This document shows positions 26,466 through 34,468 of a DNA stretch of 64,000 bases, piece after piece. The notes under the pieces were generated by a model, which worked only from the letters and a program-made list of their open reading frames with translations, made no database searches and was not told the DNA's origin. Location of the stretch: contig NZ_SCWD01000002.1 of NCBI RefSeq assembly GCF_004359515.1, positions 124,001 through 188,000 of the forward strand, written 5' to 3'. The position numbers and the translations under genes were made by a program. Each line of letters starts with the position of its first letter. Position 1 is the stretch's first letter. The stretch comes from Macrococcus carouselicus (GTDB taxonomy: Bacteria; Bacillota; Bacilli; Staphylococcales; Staphylococcaceae).

Positions 26466-27541
26466 GTAGTGAACTCCTTTAATTTGAAATGATTAAGTAC
26501 CGGGTCGCGCCTGCCTTGAATGAGTTCAGCCATATAACGACCTGTAATGGCAGATAGCAGAATACCATTCCGATAATGACCGGTCGCAATATAGAGGCCG
26601 GGTCTGCATTCATCGAGATAGAGCGCATGATTCTCCGTAAAAGGCCGGACGCCGCTGTAGGTACGGATGATTTCTCCATCTTTCAGGGCGGGTATCATGT
26701 TGCTGCTTTCAGTCAGCAGCCAATCCTTGCCTTCGTCTGAGACAAAGGTTTCGCGGTCAGGATGACTGGTCGCACCGATCAGGTAATGATGGTCATGCTT
26801 CGGGACGATATAGCAGCCGTTAGTACCGAAGAGGGAAGGACCGAGTTCAAGCGTCGGATGATACATATAGCAGACTTCTCCGCGCATACCTGACACCGGC
26901 AGATGGATATTCAGCATGGCCAGTAAATCCTGTGACCACGCACCGCCAGCAATGAGCAGTTTCTCACATACAAACTGATTGCGGTCCGTTCTGATTCTAT
27001 AGTGAGAGTCGTGAGTCAGACTGATGACTTCCTCCTCGTAGAAATCTATATGAGCTAAGGATGCTTTCAGTGCCATCGTGTAACAGGCAGCATCAATCTG
27101 ACCATCATCCGGTATATATATCCCTGAAGTTCCTTCTATACCAGCGTGAAGCTTCTTAAGGTCATCCTGCTGCAGTAATCTCACCTTTGAATCTGTCGAA
27201 GAAAGGAATTGATACTGACGGTTGAACATCCCTATATCTTCCGGTCTGCTTAAGTATTTAATGAGGCCCTGCTGGCTGAAATGTATCGGATGACCTGTCT
27301 CTGACTCAAGCGCTGCAATGACTTCAGGCATCATCGCCCGGCCTGCCATCGATAATCTGTATAGCGCATTATCCTCGTAGAATTCATTCTGGGCTCCAAG
27401 CATGCCGCCTGCTGCATATGACGCACGCTGCCCCGGCTGATTCCGATCGATGATTGCCACAGAAAGCGATCCGGGTAAATTTCTTGCGATAGACATGCCG
27501 ATGACACCGGCTCCGATAATGACTAGATCATATGTCTTGAT
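26462..27541 (-). CDS. thiO: Glycine oxidase ThiO, apparently with a non-canonical start
   Basis: FAD enzyme that oxidises glycine to iminoglycine for thiazole synthesis. From the first in-frame ATG (27496) the protein would be 344 residues and would lack its FAD-binding motif. Reading further upstream gives KTYDLVIIGAGVIGMSIARNL, the complete GxGxxG dinucleotide motif, but no ATG, GTG or TTG exists in frame before the upstream stop. The best site is ATC at 27539-27541, preceded by AGAAGGTG; ATA nearer the tenI stop is the other candidate. A frameshift or sequence error could also explain it. Later motifs: ASYAAGGMLGAQ, GVRPFTENHALYLDE, TGHYRNGILLSA. Confidence 0.82.
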   Translation of the reverse strand: MKTYDLVIIGAGVIGMSIARNLPGSLSVAIIDRNQPGQRASYAAGGMLGAQNEFYEDNALYRLSMAGRAMMPEVIAALESETGHPIHFSQQGLIKYLSRPEDIGMFNRQYQFLSSTDSKVRLLQQDDLKKLHAGIEGTSGIYIPDDGQIDAACYTMALKASLAHIDFYEEEVISLTHDSHYRIRTDRNQFVCEKLLIAGGAWSQDLLAMLNIHLPVSGMRGEVCYMYHPTLELGPSLFGTNGCYIVPKHDHHYLIGATSHPDRETFVSDEGKDWLLTESSNMIPALKDGEIIRTYSGVRPFTENHALYLDECRPGLYIATGHYRNGILLSAITGRYMAELIQGRRDPVLNHFKLKEFTT

Positions 27542-27552
27542 ACGAACACCTT

Positions 27553-28101
27553 CTATTCCTGAACATTTGAATTTTCAAACAATCGAATTCCTGCATATCC
27601 TATGAAGCCTTGCGGGATAAGTGGAAGTGTTTCGTGCGTAATTCCCCCTAACGCGATGAGAGGTAGACCCACTGCCAGAGCCGCATTCATTTCCTCGTCA
27701 CTTTTAGGTGCGAGCCCTGGTTTAGAAGGGGTCGGGAAGAGATGACTGTATAGACCGTAGTCCAGCTGATGCTGTCTTGCTTCAGCACAGGCTTCGGCAC
27801 TATGTACGGCCATACTGATAGAAAGATGAGGCTGTGCAGCCTTAAGCTGATAAGCGGCCCCATCACCTTGACGAAAATGAATGTGGGTCAAATTGAAGTG
27901 TCTCAGCAATCCGACATGACTATGGATGATCAGCTTATCCGGATTGAATCCTGTATTTAATAAATCGTGTATTAAACTATAAAGTTGATCTTCTGTCCAT
28001 TCCAGACGTAAAATGACGCCATCTATGTCATTTTCTATCTGGAACAGAGAAGGAAGCAGTTCGTCGGCGGGCTTATCAGGTGTAATCGCTATTCTTAACA
28101 A
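27553..28101 (-). CDS. tenI: Thiazole tautomerase / TenI-like protein
   Basis: TIM-barrel protein of the ThiE/TenI family; TenI aromatises the thiazole product of ThiG. 182 residues, starting LLRIAITPDKP with a TTG start at 28099-28101 behind GGAGGAAAGG. An upstream in-frame ATG at 28164 lies inside the riboswitch terminator and is not a credible start. The sequence has GDGAAYQLK and HSAEAC in place of the ThiE pyrophosphate-binding signature, and the ALGGITHETLPL loop is present, so TenI is preferred to thiamine phosphate synthase, with some doubt. First gene behind the TPP riboswitch. Confidence 0.8.
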   Translation of the reverse strand: MLRIAITPDKPADELLPSLFQIENDIDGVILRLEWTEDQLYSLIHDLLNTGFNPDKLIIHSHVGLLRHFNLTHIHFRQGDGAAYQLKAAQPHLSISMAVHSAEACAEARQHQLDYGLYSHLFPTPSKPGLAPKSDEEMNAALAVGLPLIALGGITHETLPLIPQGFIGYAGIRLFENSNVQE

Positions 28102-28114
28102 AGGCCTTTCCTCC

Positions 28115-28152
28115 AATAAAAAAGGCCTCCAGCATAAGATGCTGAAGGACCT
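28115..28152 (-). terminator. Riboswitch-controlled terminator before tenI
   Basis: Reverse strand: GGTCCTTCAGCAT pairs with ATGCTGGAGGCC across CTT, followed by TTTTTTATT. Confidence 0.9.
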
Positions 28153-28170
28153 TGAAAGTCTCACATATTA

Positions 28171-28252
28171 TGCTTCCCTACGTTGGCGTTAACCATATCA
28201 GGTTCAAAGAGTTAGACTTATGTCCTCTCAGCTCGTTCAGAGCACCTCCAGC
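28171..28252 (-). promoter_or_regulatory. TPP riboswitch of the thiamine thiazole operon
   Basis: THI element on the reverse strand: GGAGGTGCTC opening arm, CTGAGAGGA (variant ACUGAGA), the invariant CTTTGAACCTGAT core and the closing CGTAGGGAAGCA. It controls tenI-thiO-thiS-thiG-thiF through the terminator that follows. Confidence 0.95.
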
Positions 28253-28367
28253 AAATCTATTCAGTTATGATTTCAGATTATCATTTATTATATAGAAGTG
28301 CAATGTAAGTTGTTTCAGAGTACGCTTAATGTGGAACTACTATAGTGAACATAAAAGGAGGTTCATC

Positions 28368-28904
28368 ATGTTACTATTGCAGTTTTTACAGAGCGAACTG
28401 ACCATGGACGTGGGATTATTTGAAAGTGAAGACCAGATCAAAGAATGGCTTGAACAGCTACCTATTTATGAGGAAGACGAGGTCTATTTCCTGGATGGGG
28501 ATAAGTTGAATGACTATATTGAAATTTCGTATCAGAATAGCCGTTATCCAGTCACATCGTTCAGCTTTGATGAGTCTGAATCTATCTTGATCAGCTGGAC
28601 AGAAGTACCCGTTATCAGTCAGACAGATGGCCTCGTTGATGGCGTGACTAAAGTGGATGCCTATATGATTGACAATGCAGATCTGAAAGATTATATCTCA
28701 GCTAGAGAAGAAGCGGTATCAAGTTTGATGAACCATTACAGAGAAAAGGGTCAGCAGGTTGACCGGGCAGGACATGCGTCAGAGGACGGTGAGTACCTGC
28801 TGCTTGATGGGGAATTGCTGACGCACCTCGATCCGATGTTCGTGGATCAATGGAAGAAAAGCGTGTCTGTTGATTCATTCACTGAGCAATTTGAGGAAGA
28901 ATAA
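28368..28904 (+). CDS. Hypothetical acidic protein, 178 residues
   Basis: I do not recognise a family. It is a soluble, strongly acidic protein without membrane segments or signal peptide, starting MLLLQFLQSELTMDVGLFESEDQ. Charged stretches (YEEDEVYFLDGDKLNDY, EQFEEE at the C-terminus) dominate. An earlier in-frame GTG at 28329 is poorer: AAAAGGAGG at about 28354-28361 fits the ATG at 28368. It lies alone between the thiamine operon riboswitch (divergent) and a terminator, so it is probably a single-gene unit. Confidence 0.75.
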   Translation: MLLLQFLQSELTMDVGLFESEDQIKEWLEQLPIYEEDEVYFLDGDKLNDYIEISYQNSRYPVTSFSFDESESILISWTEVPVISQTDGLVDGVTKVDAYMIDNADLKDYISAREEAVSSLMNHYREKGQQVDRAGHASEDGEYLLLDGELLTHLDPMFVDQWKKSVSVDSFTEQFEEE

Positions 28905-28908
28905 TCAG

Positions 28909-28936
28909 TTGCCAATCATTTGATTGGCAATTTTTT
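28909..28936 (+). terminator. Terminator of the acidic hypothetical gene
   Basis: TTGCCAATC (28909-28917) pairs with GATTGGCAA (28922-28930), then six T. Confidence 0.9.
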
Positions 28937-29010
28937 GTGGAATCCATTCACCCTGTGCTGCATCCAGTCCACCGTCCACGAGGAGCAATATCTGTAAACG
29001 ATATGAGGGG
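28932..29010 (-). pseudogene. C-terminal tail of a short-chain dehydrogenase (remnant)
   Basis: On the reverse strand about 25 codons read SYRLQILLLVDGGLDAAQGEW, close to the usual SDR ending SYVTGQ(I/V)LLVDGG. No other SDR sequence lies nearby and the frame is not continued upstream. I take it for debris of a lost gene. Short, so uncertain. Confidence 0.35.
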
Positions 29011-29049
29011 TGAGGATGATTCAGGCTCAATCAAGTTCTTCAGAAATAA

Positions 29050-29089
29050 AAAGATGCCCGCTCTCTTATTCAGAGAGTGGGCATCTTTT
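29050..29089 (-). terminator. Terminator of the tauE-rhodanese-cstR operon
   Basis: Reverse strand: AAAGATGCCCACTCTC pairs (one mismatch) with GAGAGCGGGCATCTTT, followed by TTATTT. Confidence 0.85.
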
Positions 29090-29858
29090 ACATTATTTCA
29101 AGCAGCATCTTCACTGCAGCCGCTGCAATAAGAGCAGCGAGAATGTAGCGGAGCACTGACTGATTTGTTGCTTTGGATACTTTTGTGCCAATAGGAGCCA
29201 TAATCAGACTCGTCACGACAAGCGGAATCATGAGCATGAAATCCACATCGCCGGTCACTGATTTCATGATGAATGTTCCGATGGATGAGATAAAAGCGAT
29301 AAAGATACTGCTGGCCACAACGCTTCTGAAAGGGGCCTTAAAAAGCGCGAGTAGCACGGGCACGATGATAAAAGCACCGCCTGCACCGACAATACCTGAT
29401 AAAACACCGATCATCACAGCAGTGATAAAGAGCAGAACTGGATTGAAATGTTCTTTTGTATGTTCTGGTCTCACTTTGACGAACATGAGCATTACGGCCA
29501 ATATTGCGAGTCCGGTATAGACGATATTGATGATAGATGCATCAAAAAGGGATGCACTATACGCACCTGCCAGACTGCCGACCAGGATGCCGCTGCCCAT
29601 CGGTATAATCAGTCGTCGATTGACAGCTGGATTATGATGTTGACTGATGCTGCCGCTCAGTGTGCTGAAGAAAACCTGGGCAGCCGTCAGTCCGCTGGCA
29701 AGGTGAGGCGTGATTGTCTCTATCCCGAATAACGGCGGTATGAAGAGCAGCATCGGAAATATAATGATAGCACCACCGATGCCGACAAGCCCTGAAACAA
29801 AGGCGCCTACTGCTCCTATGACCAGGAGAAGAATAATCAGCGTCACAGCCTGTTCCAT
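29088..29858 (-). CDS. tauE: TauE/SafE family sulfite or sulfur-anion exporter
   Basis: 256-residue membrane protein with about eight hydrophobic segments and the two internal repeats of the family (GAFVSGLVGIGGAIIIFPML near the N-terminus, GVLSGIVGAGGAFIIVPVLL near residue 145). TauE proteins export sulfite, sulfoacetate or thiosulfate; here the likely cargo is the sulfite or thiosulfate made by CstB. It overlaps the rhodanese gene by 16 bases and shares the CstR-controlled promoter. Confidence 0.9.
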   Translation of the reverse strand: MEQAVTLIILLLVIGAVGAFVSGLVGIGGAIIIFPMLLFIPPLFGIETITPHLASGLTAAQVFFSTLSGSISQHHNPAVNRRLIIPMGSGILVGSLAGAYSASLFDASIINIVYTGLAILAVMLMFVKVRPEHTKEHFNPVLLFITAVMIGVLSGIVGAGGAFIIVPVLLALFKAPFRSVVASSIFIAFISSIGTFIMKSVTGDVDFMLMIPLVVTSLIMAPIGTKVSKATNQSVLRYILAALIAAAAVKMLLEIM

Positions 29859-30133
29859 TCAATCATGCCACCTTGGACATTGGTAGTCTGAACACTGCGC
29901 TCATCTAAATAGTGACATGCCATACCACTGCGATTGCCTGACCGACAGATGATGATATAATCATCTGTCGTATTGAACTCATCTGCACGTGCTTCCAGTT
30001 CTGATAGCGGAATGTTCTGTGCCTCTTTAATACTATCTTCTGTATATTCGTCTACTTCTCTGACATCAATGAGTTTAATGTCGGCTTTTTGGTCAAGTAA
30101 CTGTTTCAGACTCTTTACTGTAATTGTATTCAT
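29843..30133 (-). CDS. Single-domain rhodanese sulfurtransferase
   Basis: 96-residue sulfur carrier. Active-site loop IICRSGNRSGMA carries the persulfide Cys (about residue 67), and the N-terminal LIDVREVDEY motif is intact. It probably relays persulfide sulfur in the cytoplasm within the cst locus. Lies between cstR and tauE, with only three bases to cstR. Confidence 0.92.
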   Translation of the reverse strand: MNTITVKSLKQLLDQKADIKLIDVREVDEYTEDSIKEAQNIPLSELEARADEFNTTDDYIIICRSGNRSGMACHYLDERSVQTTNVQGGMIEWNRL

Positions 30134-30136
30134 ATT

Positions 30137-30397
30137 CTACCTACTTTTGATCAACAGATTCACTGCTTCTTTCACAAGCTCATCTGTATCTTCATTATTT
30201 TTGACGTTCTTTTTGACGCATTCCGCTAAATTCTCGCTGACGATAACACCGATCAGTCGCTCAATTCCACTGCGTGAGGCGCTGAGCTGCGTGACGACTT
30301 CCCGGCAATCTTTTTCTTCCTCCATCATTTTGAGAACACCATTCAATTGACCCTGCAGCCTTTTCAGACGGTTGATTGAATTTTTATCATATTTCAT
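30137..30397 (-). CDS. cstR: CsoR-like persulfide-sensing repressor CstR
   Basis: 86-residue DUF156 repressor. The two persulfide-sensing cysteines are at Cys31 and Cys60, exactly as known for S. aureus CstR; copper-sensing CsoR would also need a His next to the second Cys, which is absent (NLAECVKK). It silences both divergent promoters in 30433-30528 until cysteines are cross-linked by polysulfide. AGGAAGGAAG precedes ATG 30397. Confidence 0.94.
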   Translation of the reverse strand: MKYDKNSINRLKRLQGQLNGVLKMMEEEKDCREVVTQLSASRSGIERLIGVIVSENLAECVKKNVKNNEDTDELVKEAVNLLIKSR

Positions 30398-30432
30398 ATG
30401 CTTCCTTCCTTTCTTAATGGTTCAGTGCTATT

Positions 30433-30462
30433 ACTATATACCCCCACCCGTATGAAAGTCAA
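30433..30462 (-). promoter_or_regulatory. Promoter of cstR-rhodanese-tauE
   Basis: Reverse strand: -35 TTGACT (30457-30462), 18-base spacer, -10 TATAGT (30433-30438). A CstR operator fills the spacer. Confidence 0.75.
30438..30453. promoter_or_regulatory. CstR operator 1
   Basis: ATACCCCCACCCGTAT: ATAC/GTAT ends around a C-rich centre, the style of CsoR/CstR operators. It lies between -35 and -10 of the cstR promoter. Confidence 0.75.
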
Positions 30463-30485
30463 TAAAAAAATACTGTGTGGGGTAT

Positions 30486-30514
30486 TTGACATTTCTGATT
30501 ATTCGTATTATGAT
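30486..30514 (+). promoter_or_regulatory. Promoter of the Cst fusion gene and cstB
   Basis: -35 TTGACA (30486-30491), 17-base spacer, -10 TATGAT (30509-30514). Confidence 0.85.
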
Positions 30515-30528
30515 ACCCCCATAGGTAT
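30513..30528. promoter_or_regulatory. CstR operator 2
   Basis: ATACCCCCATAGGTAT, sharing ATACCCCCA with operator 1, overlaps the -10 and start point of the rightward promoter. A third, partial copy (GTGGGGTAT, 30475-30483) lies just before the -35. Confidence 0.8.
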
Positions 30529-30549
30529 TAAAAACAGGAGGAAATAACA

Positions 30550-32967
30550 TTGAGAAAAATAGTGATTGTCGGTGGTGTCGCAGGCGGCGCTTCCGCTGCA
30601 GCAAGACTCAGAAGATTAAACGAACAGGACGATATCACATTAATAGAACGCGGCACATATGTATCGTTTGCAAACTGTGGTCTTCCATATTACATCGGCG
30701 ATGAAATCAAGGACAGAAGTAAATTGCTGATTCAGACACCTGAACTGATGGAAGAGCGGATGAATATCAATGTACTGACAAGTACAGAAGCTGAGAAGAT
30801 CGACAAAGATAAACAGCAACTACTGATTCGTTCAAATGGGCAGGAGAAAGTACTGGATTATGATGTGCTGATACTGTCGACAGGTGCAAAACCGATTGAA
30901 ATTCCAGTTGAGGGTAAGGAACAGAATCATGTCTTCACATTAAGAAATATCCCGGATATGGATAAAATCAAAAGCTATATTAAAGATAAAAGTGTCAAGA
31001 CAGCAACAGTTGTCGGTGGGGGATTTATTGGTCTCGAGATGGTAGAGAACCTGCACGCGTTAGGTATTAAGGTGTCACTTTTCGAACTCGGTGACCAGGT
31101 CATGCCGGGTGTAGACCCGGAAATGGCAGCACCGTTACATGAACATCTTGTGCAGCAAGGTGTAGATTTAAGATTGAAACAGTCTATTACAACGATTGAT
31201 AAATCAACTGTTACCACAAACACGAATGAAACATTGCCGGCAGATATGGTCATCATGGCGATCGGCGTGATGCCTGAATCAACTCTTGCAGAAGAAGCAG
31301 GACTTGAACTCGGCATTAAAAAAGCGATCAGAACAGACGAAGTCTTCCAGACGTCTGACGCCAATATTTATGCAATCGGTGATGTGGCTGAAGTCACACA
31401 CAAAATCAGTGAGCAGCCGACCCATATACCGCTTGCCTGGATTGCGAACCGTCAAGGCCGCTTACTGGCTGATCACTTGAATGGTAAAACATTCGAACCG
31501 CTTAAACCACTCGGCACTGTAGTAGCAAAAGTGTTTGATCTGAATGTTGCCAGTACAGGCTTAAATGAAAAGACGTTAACACAGCTCGGTAAGAAGTATC
31601 ATGTCATTCATGTTTCAGGTCAGTCGAATGCCACTTATTACCCAGGTGCTACTCCGATGACAATCAAGGTCATCTTCAGTCCGGACGGCCAGATTTACGG
31701 TGCACAGATTGTCGGCCGGAAAGGTGTCGATAAACGAATTGACTTAATCGCCAGTGCGATGACATTCAATCAGTCTGTGATTGATCTGCAGAAAATCGAG
31801 ATTGCTTATGCACCTCCGTTCTCGTCAGCAAAGGATCCGGTCAATATGGCTGGATATATCGCAGAGAATGTGCTGAACGATGCCATGAAAATGATGCAGT
31901 ACGATGAAGCAGAAGCATATAGTCAGCTTATTGATGTACGTGAACCGATAGAATATGAGATGGGAACAATCGGTTCTGCGAAGAATATTCCTCTTGGCAC
32001 ATTAAGAGAACGCCTGGATGAACTGGATAAGTCAGAACCGGTCGCTATCTTCTGCCAGGTCGGACAGCGTGGTTATAACGCAGCACGTATTCTGAAGAAT
32101 AATGGCTTTGATGTCATCAATGTGGACGGTGGCTATAAGCTCTATAAACAAGTGAATGCAAGTCCACAGACCAAGACAGTAGCACAGAAAGAATCGAAAG
32201 AAGAGGGAGAAGAAGTGAAAGAGAACAGACGATTTATAGAGGCGAGCGGCCTGCAGTGTCCAGGTCCTATCCTGAAAGTAAAAGAAAATATGGATGAGAT
32301 GCAAGACGGCGAGCAGCTCGAGATTCATGTGACAGACTTCGGCTTCTGTACAGATATCGATGCCTGGGCAAAAGCGACGGGTAATACAGTCATCAGCAAT
32401 CAGACTGAAAATGGCAAAGTGAAAGCAGTCGTGCAAAAAGGAAAGAGTCTGCCGGTGAACGTCATGGATGACTCGCAAGGTCATCAGCTTGTTGAAACGA
32501 AAAACGGTGCGACAATGGTCGTGTTCAGCGGCGATCTGGACAAAGCACTCGCATCTTTCATCATCGCAACAGGTGCTGCGTCATATGGTAAGGAAGTCAC
32601 GATGTTCTTCACTTTCTGGGGACTGAACGTCATCAAAAAACCAGGTATGAAAGCGGCAAAAGAAGGACTGGATAAAGCATTCAGTCAGATGATGCCTAAA
32701 CATGCGGGTAAATTACCGATCTCTAAAATGAACATGGGCGGGATGGGTGCACGTATGATCCGTCACGTCATGAACAAGAAGAAAGTGGATTCACTGGAAA
32801 CAATGATCGAGAAAGCACAATCAATGGGTATAAAAATGGTTGCCTGTACGATGAGTATGGATATTATGGCCATCTCAAAAGAAGAATTGATTGATGGTGT
32901 GGAATATGGCGGCGTTGCAACCTATCTCGGTGATACTGAGAAATCGAATTTAAATCTATTTATTTAA
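30550..32967 (+). CDS. Four-domain persulfide reductase: CoA-disulfide reductase, rhodanese, TusA, DsrE
   Basis: 805 residues. Residues 1-445: FAD/NAD(P) CoA-disulfide/persulfide reductase with VIVGGVAGGASAAAR and the single redox Cys43 in SFANCGLPYYIG. About 455-535: rhodanese, loop FCQVGQRG with Cys502. About 558-630: TusA, LQCPGPILKVKE with Cys570. About 640-805: DsrE/DsrF-like domain (MVVFSGDLDKALASFIIATGAAS). Such an enzyme could take persulfide from CoA or small thiols, reduce it, or pass it along its own carriers. It occupies the place of cstA, which in S. aureus is a much shorter sulfurtransferase. TTG start 30550 behind AGGAGG; divergent from cstR and followed by cstB. Confidence 0.9.
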   Translation: MRKIVIVGGVAGGASAAARLRRLNEQDDITLIERGTYVSFANCGLPYYIGDEIKDRSKLLIQTPELMEERMNINVLTSTEAEKIDKDKQQLLIRSNGQEKVLDYDVLILSTGAKPIEIPVEGKEQNHVFTLRNIPDMDKIKSYIKDKSVKTATVVGGGFIGLEMVENLHALGIKVSLFELGDQVMPGVDPEMAAPLHEHLVQQGVDLRLKQSITTIDKSTVTTNTNETLPADMVIMAIGVMPESTLAEEAGLELGIKKAIRTDEVFQTSDANIYAIGDVAEVTHKISEQPTHIPLAWIANRQGRLLADHLNGKTFEPLKPLGTVVAKVFDLNVASTGLNEKTLTQLGKKYHVIHVSGQSNATYYPGATPMTIKVIFSPDGQIYGAQIVGRKGVDKRIDLIASAMTFNQSVIDLQKIEIAYAPPFSSAKDPVNMAGYIAENVLNDAMKMMQYDEAEAYSQLIDVREPIEYEMGTIGSAKNIPLGTLRERLDELDKSEPVAIFCQVGQRGYNAARILKNNGFDVINVDGGYKLYKQVNASPQTKTVAQKESKEEGEEVKENRRFIEASGLQCPGPILKVKENMDEMQDGEQLEIHVTDFGFCTDIDAWAKATGNTVISNQTENGKVKAVVQKGKSLPVNVMDDSQGHQLVETKNGATMVVFSGDLDKALASFIIATGAASYGKEVTMFFTFWGLNVIKKPGMKAAKEGLDKAFSQMMPKHAGKLPISKMNMGGMGARMIRHVMNKKKVDSLETMIEKAQSMGIKMVACTMSMDIMAISKEELIDGVEYGGVATYLGDTEKSNLNLFI

Positions 32968-32978
32968 GGAGAGATTAT

Positions 32979-34304
32979 ATGTATTTCAAATCATTTTTTA
33001 ATCAGCCACTTGCACAGATGTCCTATTTAGTCGGTTGTCAGAGGACGGGGGAAGCAATCATCATTGATCCATTGCGTGATCTGACCCCATATATTGAAAC
33101 AGCTGAAAGTGAAAACTTAGCAATCAAATATGTCACAGAAACACATATCCATGCAGACTTCGCATCAGGACTGCGCGAGACGGTCAGCCGTCTCGGCGCG
33201 AAAGCTTACGTATCAGGTCTCGGTGGTGACGACTGGCAATACAAAGAAGTGGAAGCAGAGCGTTTATCTGAGGGGGATGTCATCGAAGTCGGTAATGTAA
33301 AGCTGAAAGTGATACACACACCAGGTCACACGCCTGAGAGCATCAGCTTCCTGCTGACTGATAATCAGTCCGATATTCCGATGGGCTTATTCACAGGCGA
33401 TTTTATCTTTGCCGGTGATGTCGGCCGTCCCGACTTACTTGAGACAGCAGCGGGTATCAAGAACTCTACTGAAATCGGTGCGAAAGAGATGTTCCGGTCA
33501 TTGAAGAAGACAGACGAACTGCCCGATTACATTCAGATCTGGCCAGGCCATGGTGCAGGAAGTGCCTGCGGGAAGTCACTCGGTGCAGTGCCGATGACAA
33601 CATTAGGATACGAGCGGATCAATAACTGGGCCTTCCAGTATGCCGATGAGGCAGCATTCATCACAGCGCTGACAAGCGAGCAGCCGGAACCGCCTCACTA
33701 CTTCAAGGAGATGAAACGCATCAATCGCGATGGTGTCGCGCCTTACTCTGAAGAAAAAGTGATGCCGTTATCAGCGCTTACAGATGATATGACTATTGAT
33801 CTGCGTACGAAGGAAGTATTTGCCGAGAATGAGAGCAAGGGCATCAACGTCCCTTACAATAAGAAATTCCTAAGCTTTGCCGGCTGGTATCTGGATTACA
33901 CTCAGCCGCTGCAGCTTATCGGTAATTTCGAGGACGTACAGCAGGCAGCAGATGAACTGAAGATGATTGGTTTCGACAATGTCGCGGGTTATTTACCAGG
34001 TAATAAAGTAGAGGGAAAAGCCTACAACCAGATTGAAGCTGAAGACTTCAAAGTCCTTGATAAGTCTGAGTTGAATATTCTCGATGTCCGCACGCAGAAA
34101 GAATGGGACGCGGGTCATTTTGACCAGGCGGTACACCTTCACTTCGGCAAACTTCTGACAGAAGAAATTCCTTTCAATAAAGAAGAGGAAATTTACGTTC
34201 ACTGTCAGTCAGGTGTCCGCAGTGCAATTGCGATGAGTATACTCGAAAATCAGGGTTATACGAATACAATTAATATTAAAGGTGGCTATGCTGCAGCCAA
34301 ATAA
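32979..34304 (+). CDS. cstB: Persulfide dioxygenase-rhodanese CstB
   Basis: Non-heme iron enzyme that oxidises low-molecular-weight persulfides to thiosulfate. 441 residues, close to S. aureus CstB (444). The metallo-beta-lactamase iron site is visible as THIHADFASG (His56, His58, Asp60), HTPGHTPES and later GHG; it is followed by a degenerate rhodanese domain and a C-terminal active rhodanese with VHCQSGVRS (Cys409). Starts 12 bases after the fusion gene (AAGGAGAGATTAT), so both respond to CstR. Confidence 0.94.
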   Translation: MYFKSFFNQPLAQMSYLVGCQRTGEAIIIDPLRDLTPYIETAESENLAIKYVTETHIHADFASGLRETVSRLGAKAYVSGLGGDDWQYKEVEAERLSEGDVIEVGNVKLKVIHTPGHTPESISFLLTDNQSDIPMGLFTGDFIFAGDVGRPDLLETAAGIKNSTEIGAKEMFRSLKKTDELPDYIQIWPGHGAGSACGKSLGAVPMTTLGYERINNWAFQYADEAAFITALTSEQPEPPHYFKEMKRINRDGVAPYSEEKVMPLSALTDDMTIDLRTKEVFAENESKGINVPYNKKFLSFAGWYLDYTQPLQLIGNFEDVQQAADELKMIGFDNVAGYLPGNKVEGKAYNQIEAEDFKVLDKSELNILDVRTQKEWDAGHFDQAVHLHFGKLLTEEIPFNKEEEIYVHCQSGVRSAIAMSILENQGYTNTINIKGGYAAAK

Positions 34305-34354
34305 AAACAGAAGACTTGAAGAACACCTTTTCAGGCATATTCTTGATATATGAG

Positions 34355-34387
34355 AAAAACCTCACAATTTATTTGTGTGGTTTTTTT
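34355..34387 (+). terminator. Terminator of the cstB operon
   Basis: AACCTCACAA and TTGTGTGGTT pair with one mismatch, followed by seven T. Confidence 0.8.
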
Positions 34388-34468
34388 ATGGGAAGGTGGA
34401 ACGGCTTTATTTTTTTATCTAATAATCTATAATGAAAGAGATTATATAACGGTATAAAAGGAGCCTTT

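Noticed and set aside
28937-29131. 64-codon frame on the forward strand
   Set aside because: No ribosome site, covers a terminator and an SDR-like tail on the other strand, and its translation is unlike any protein.
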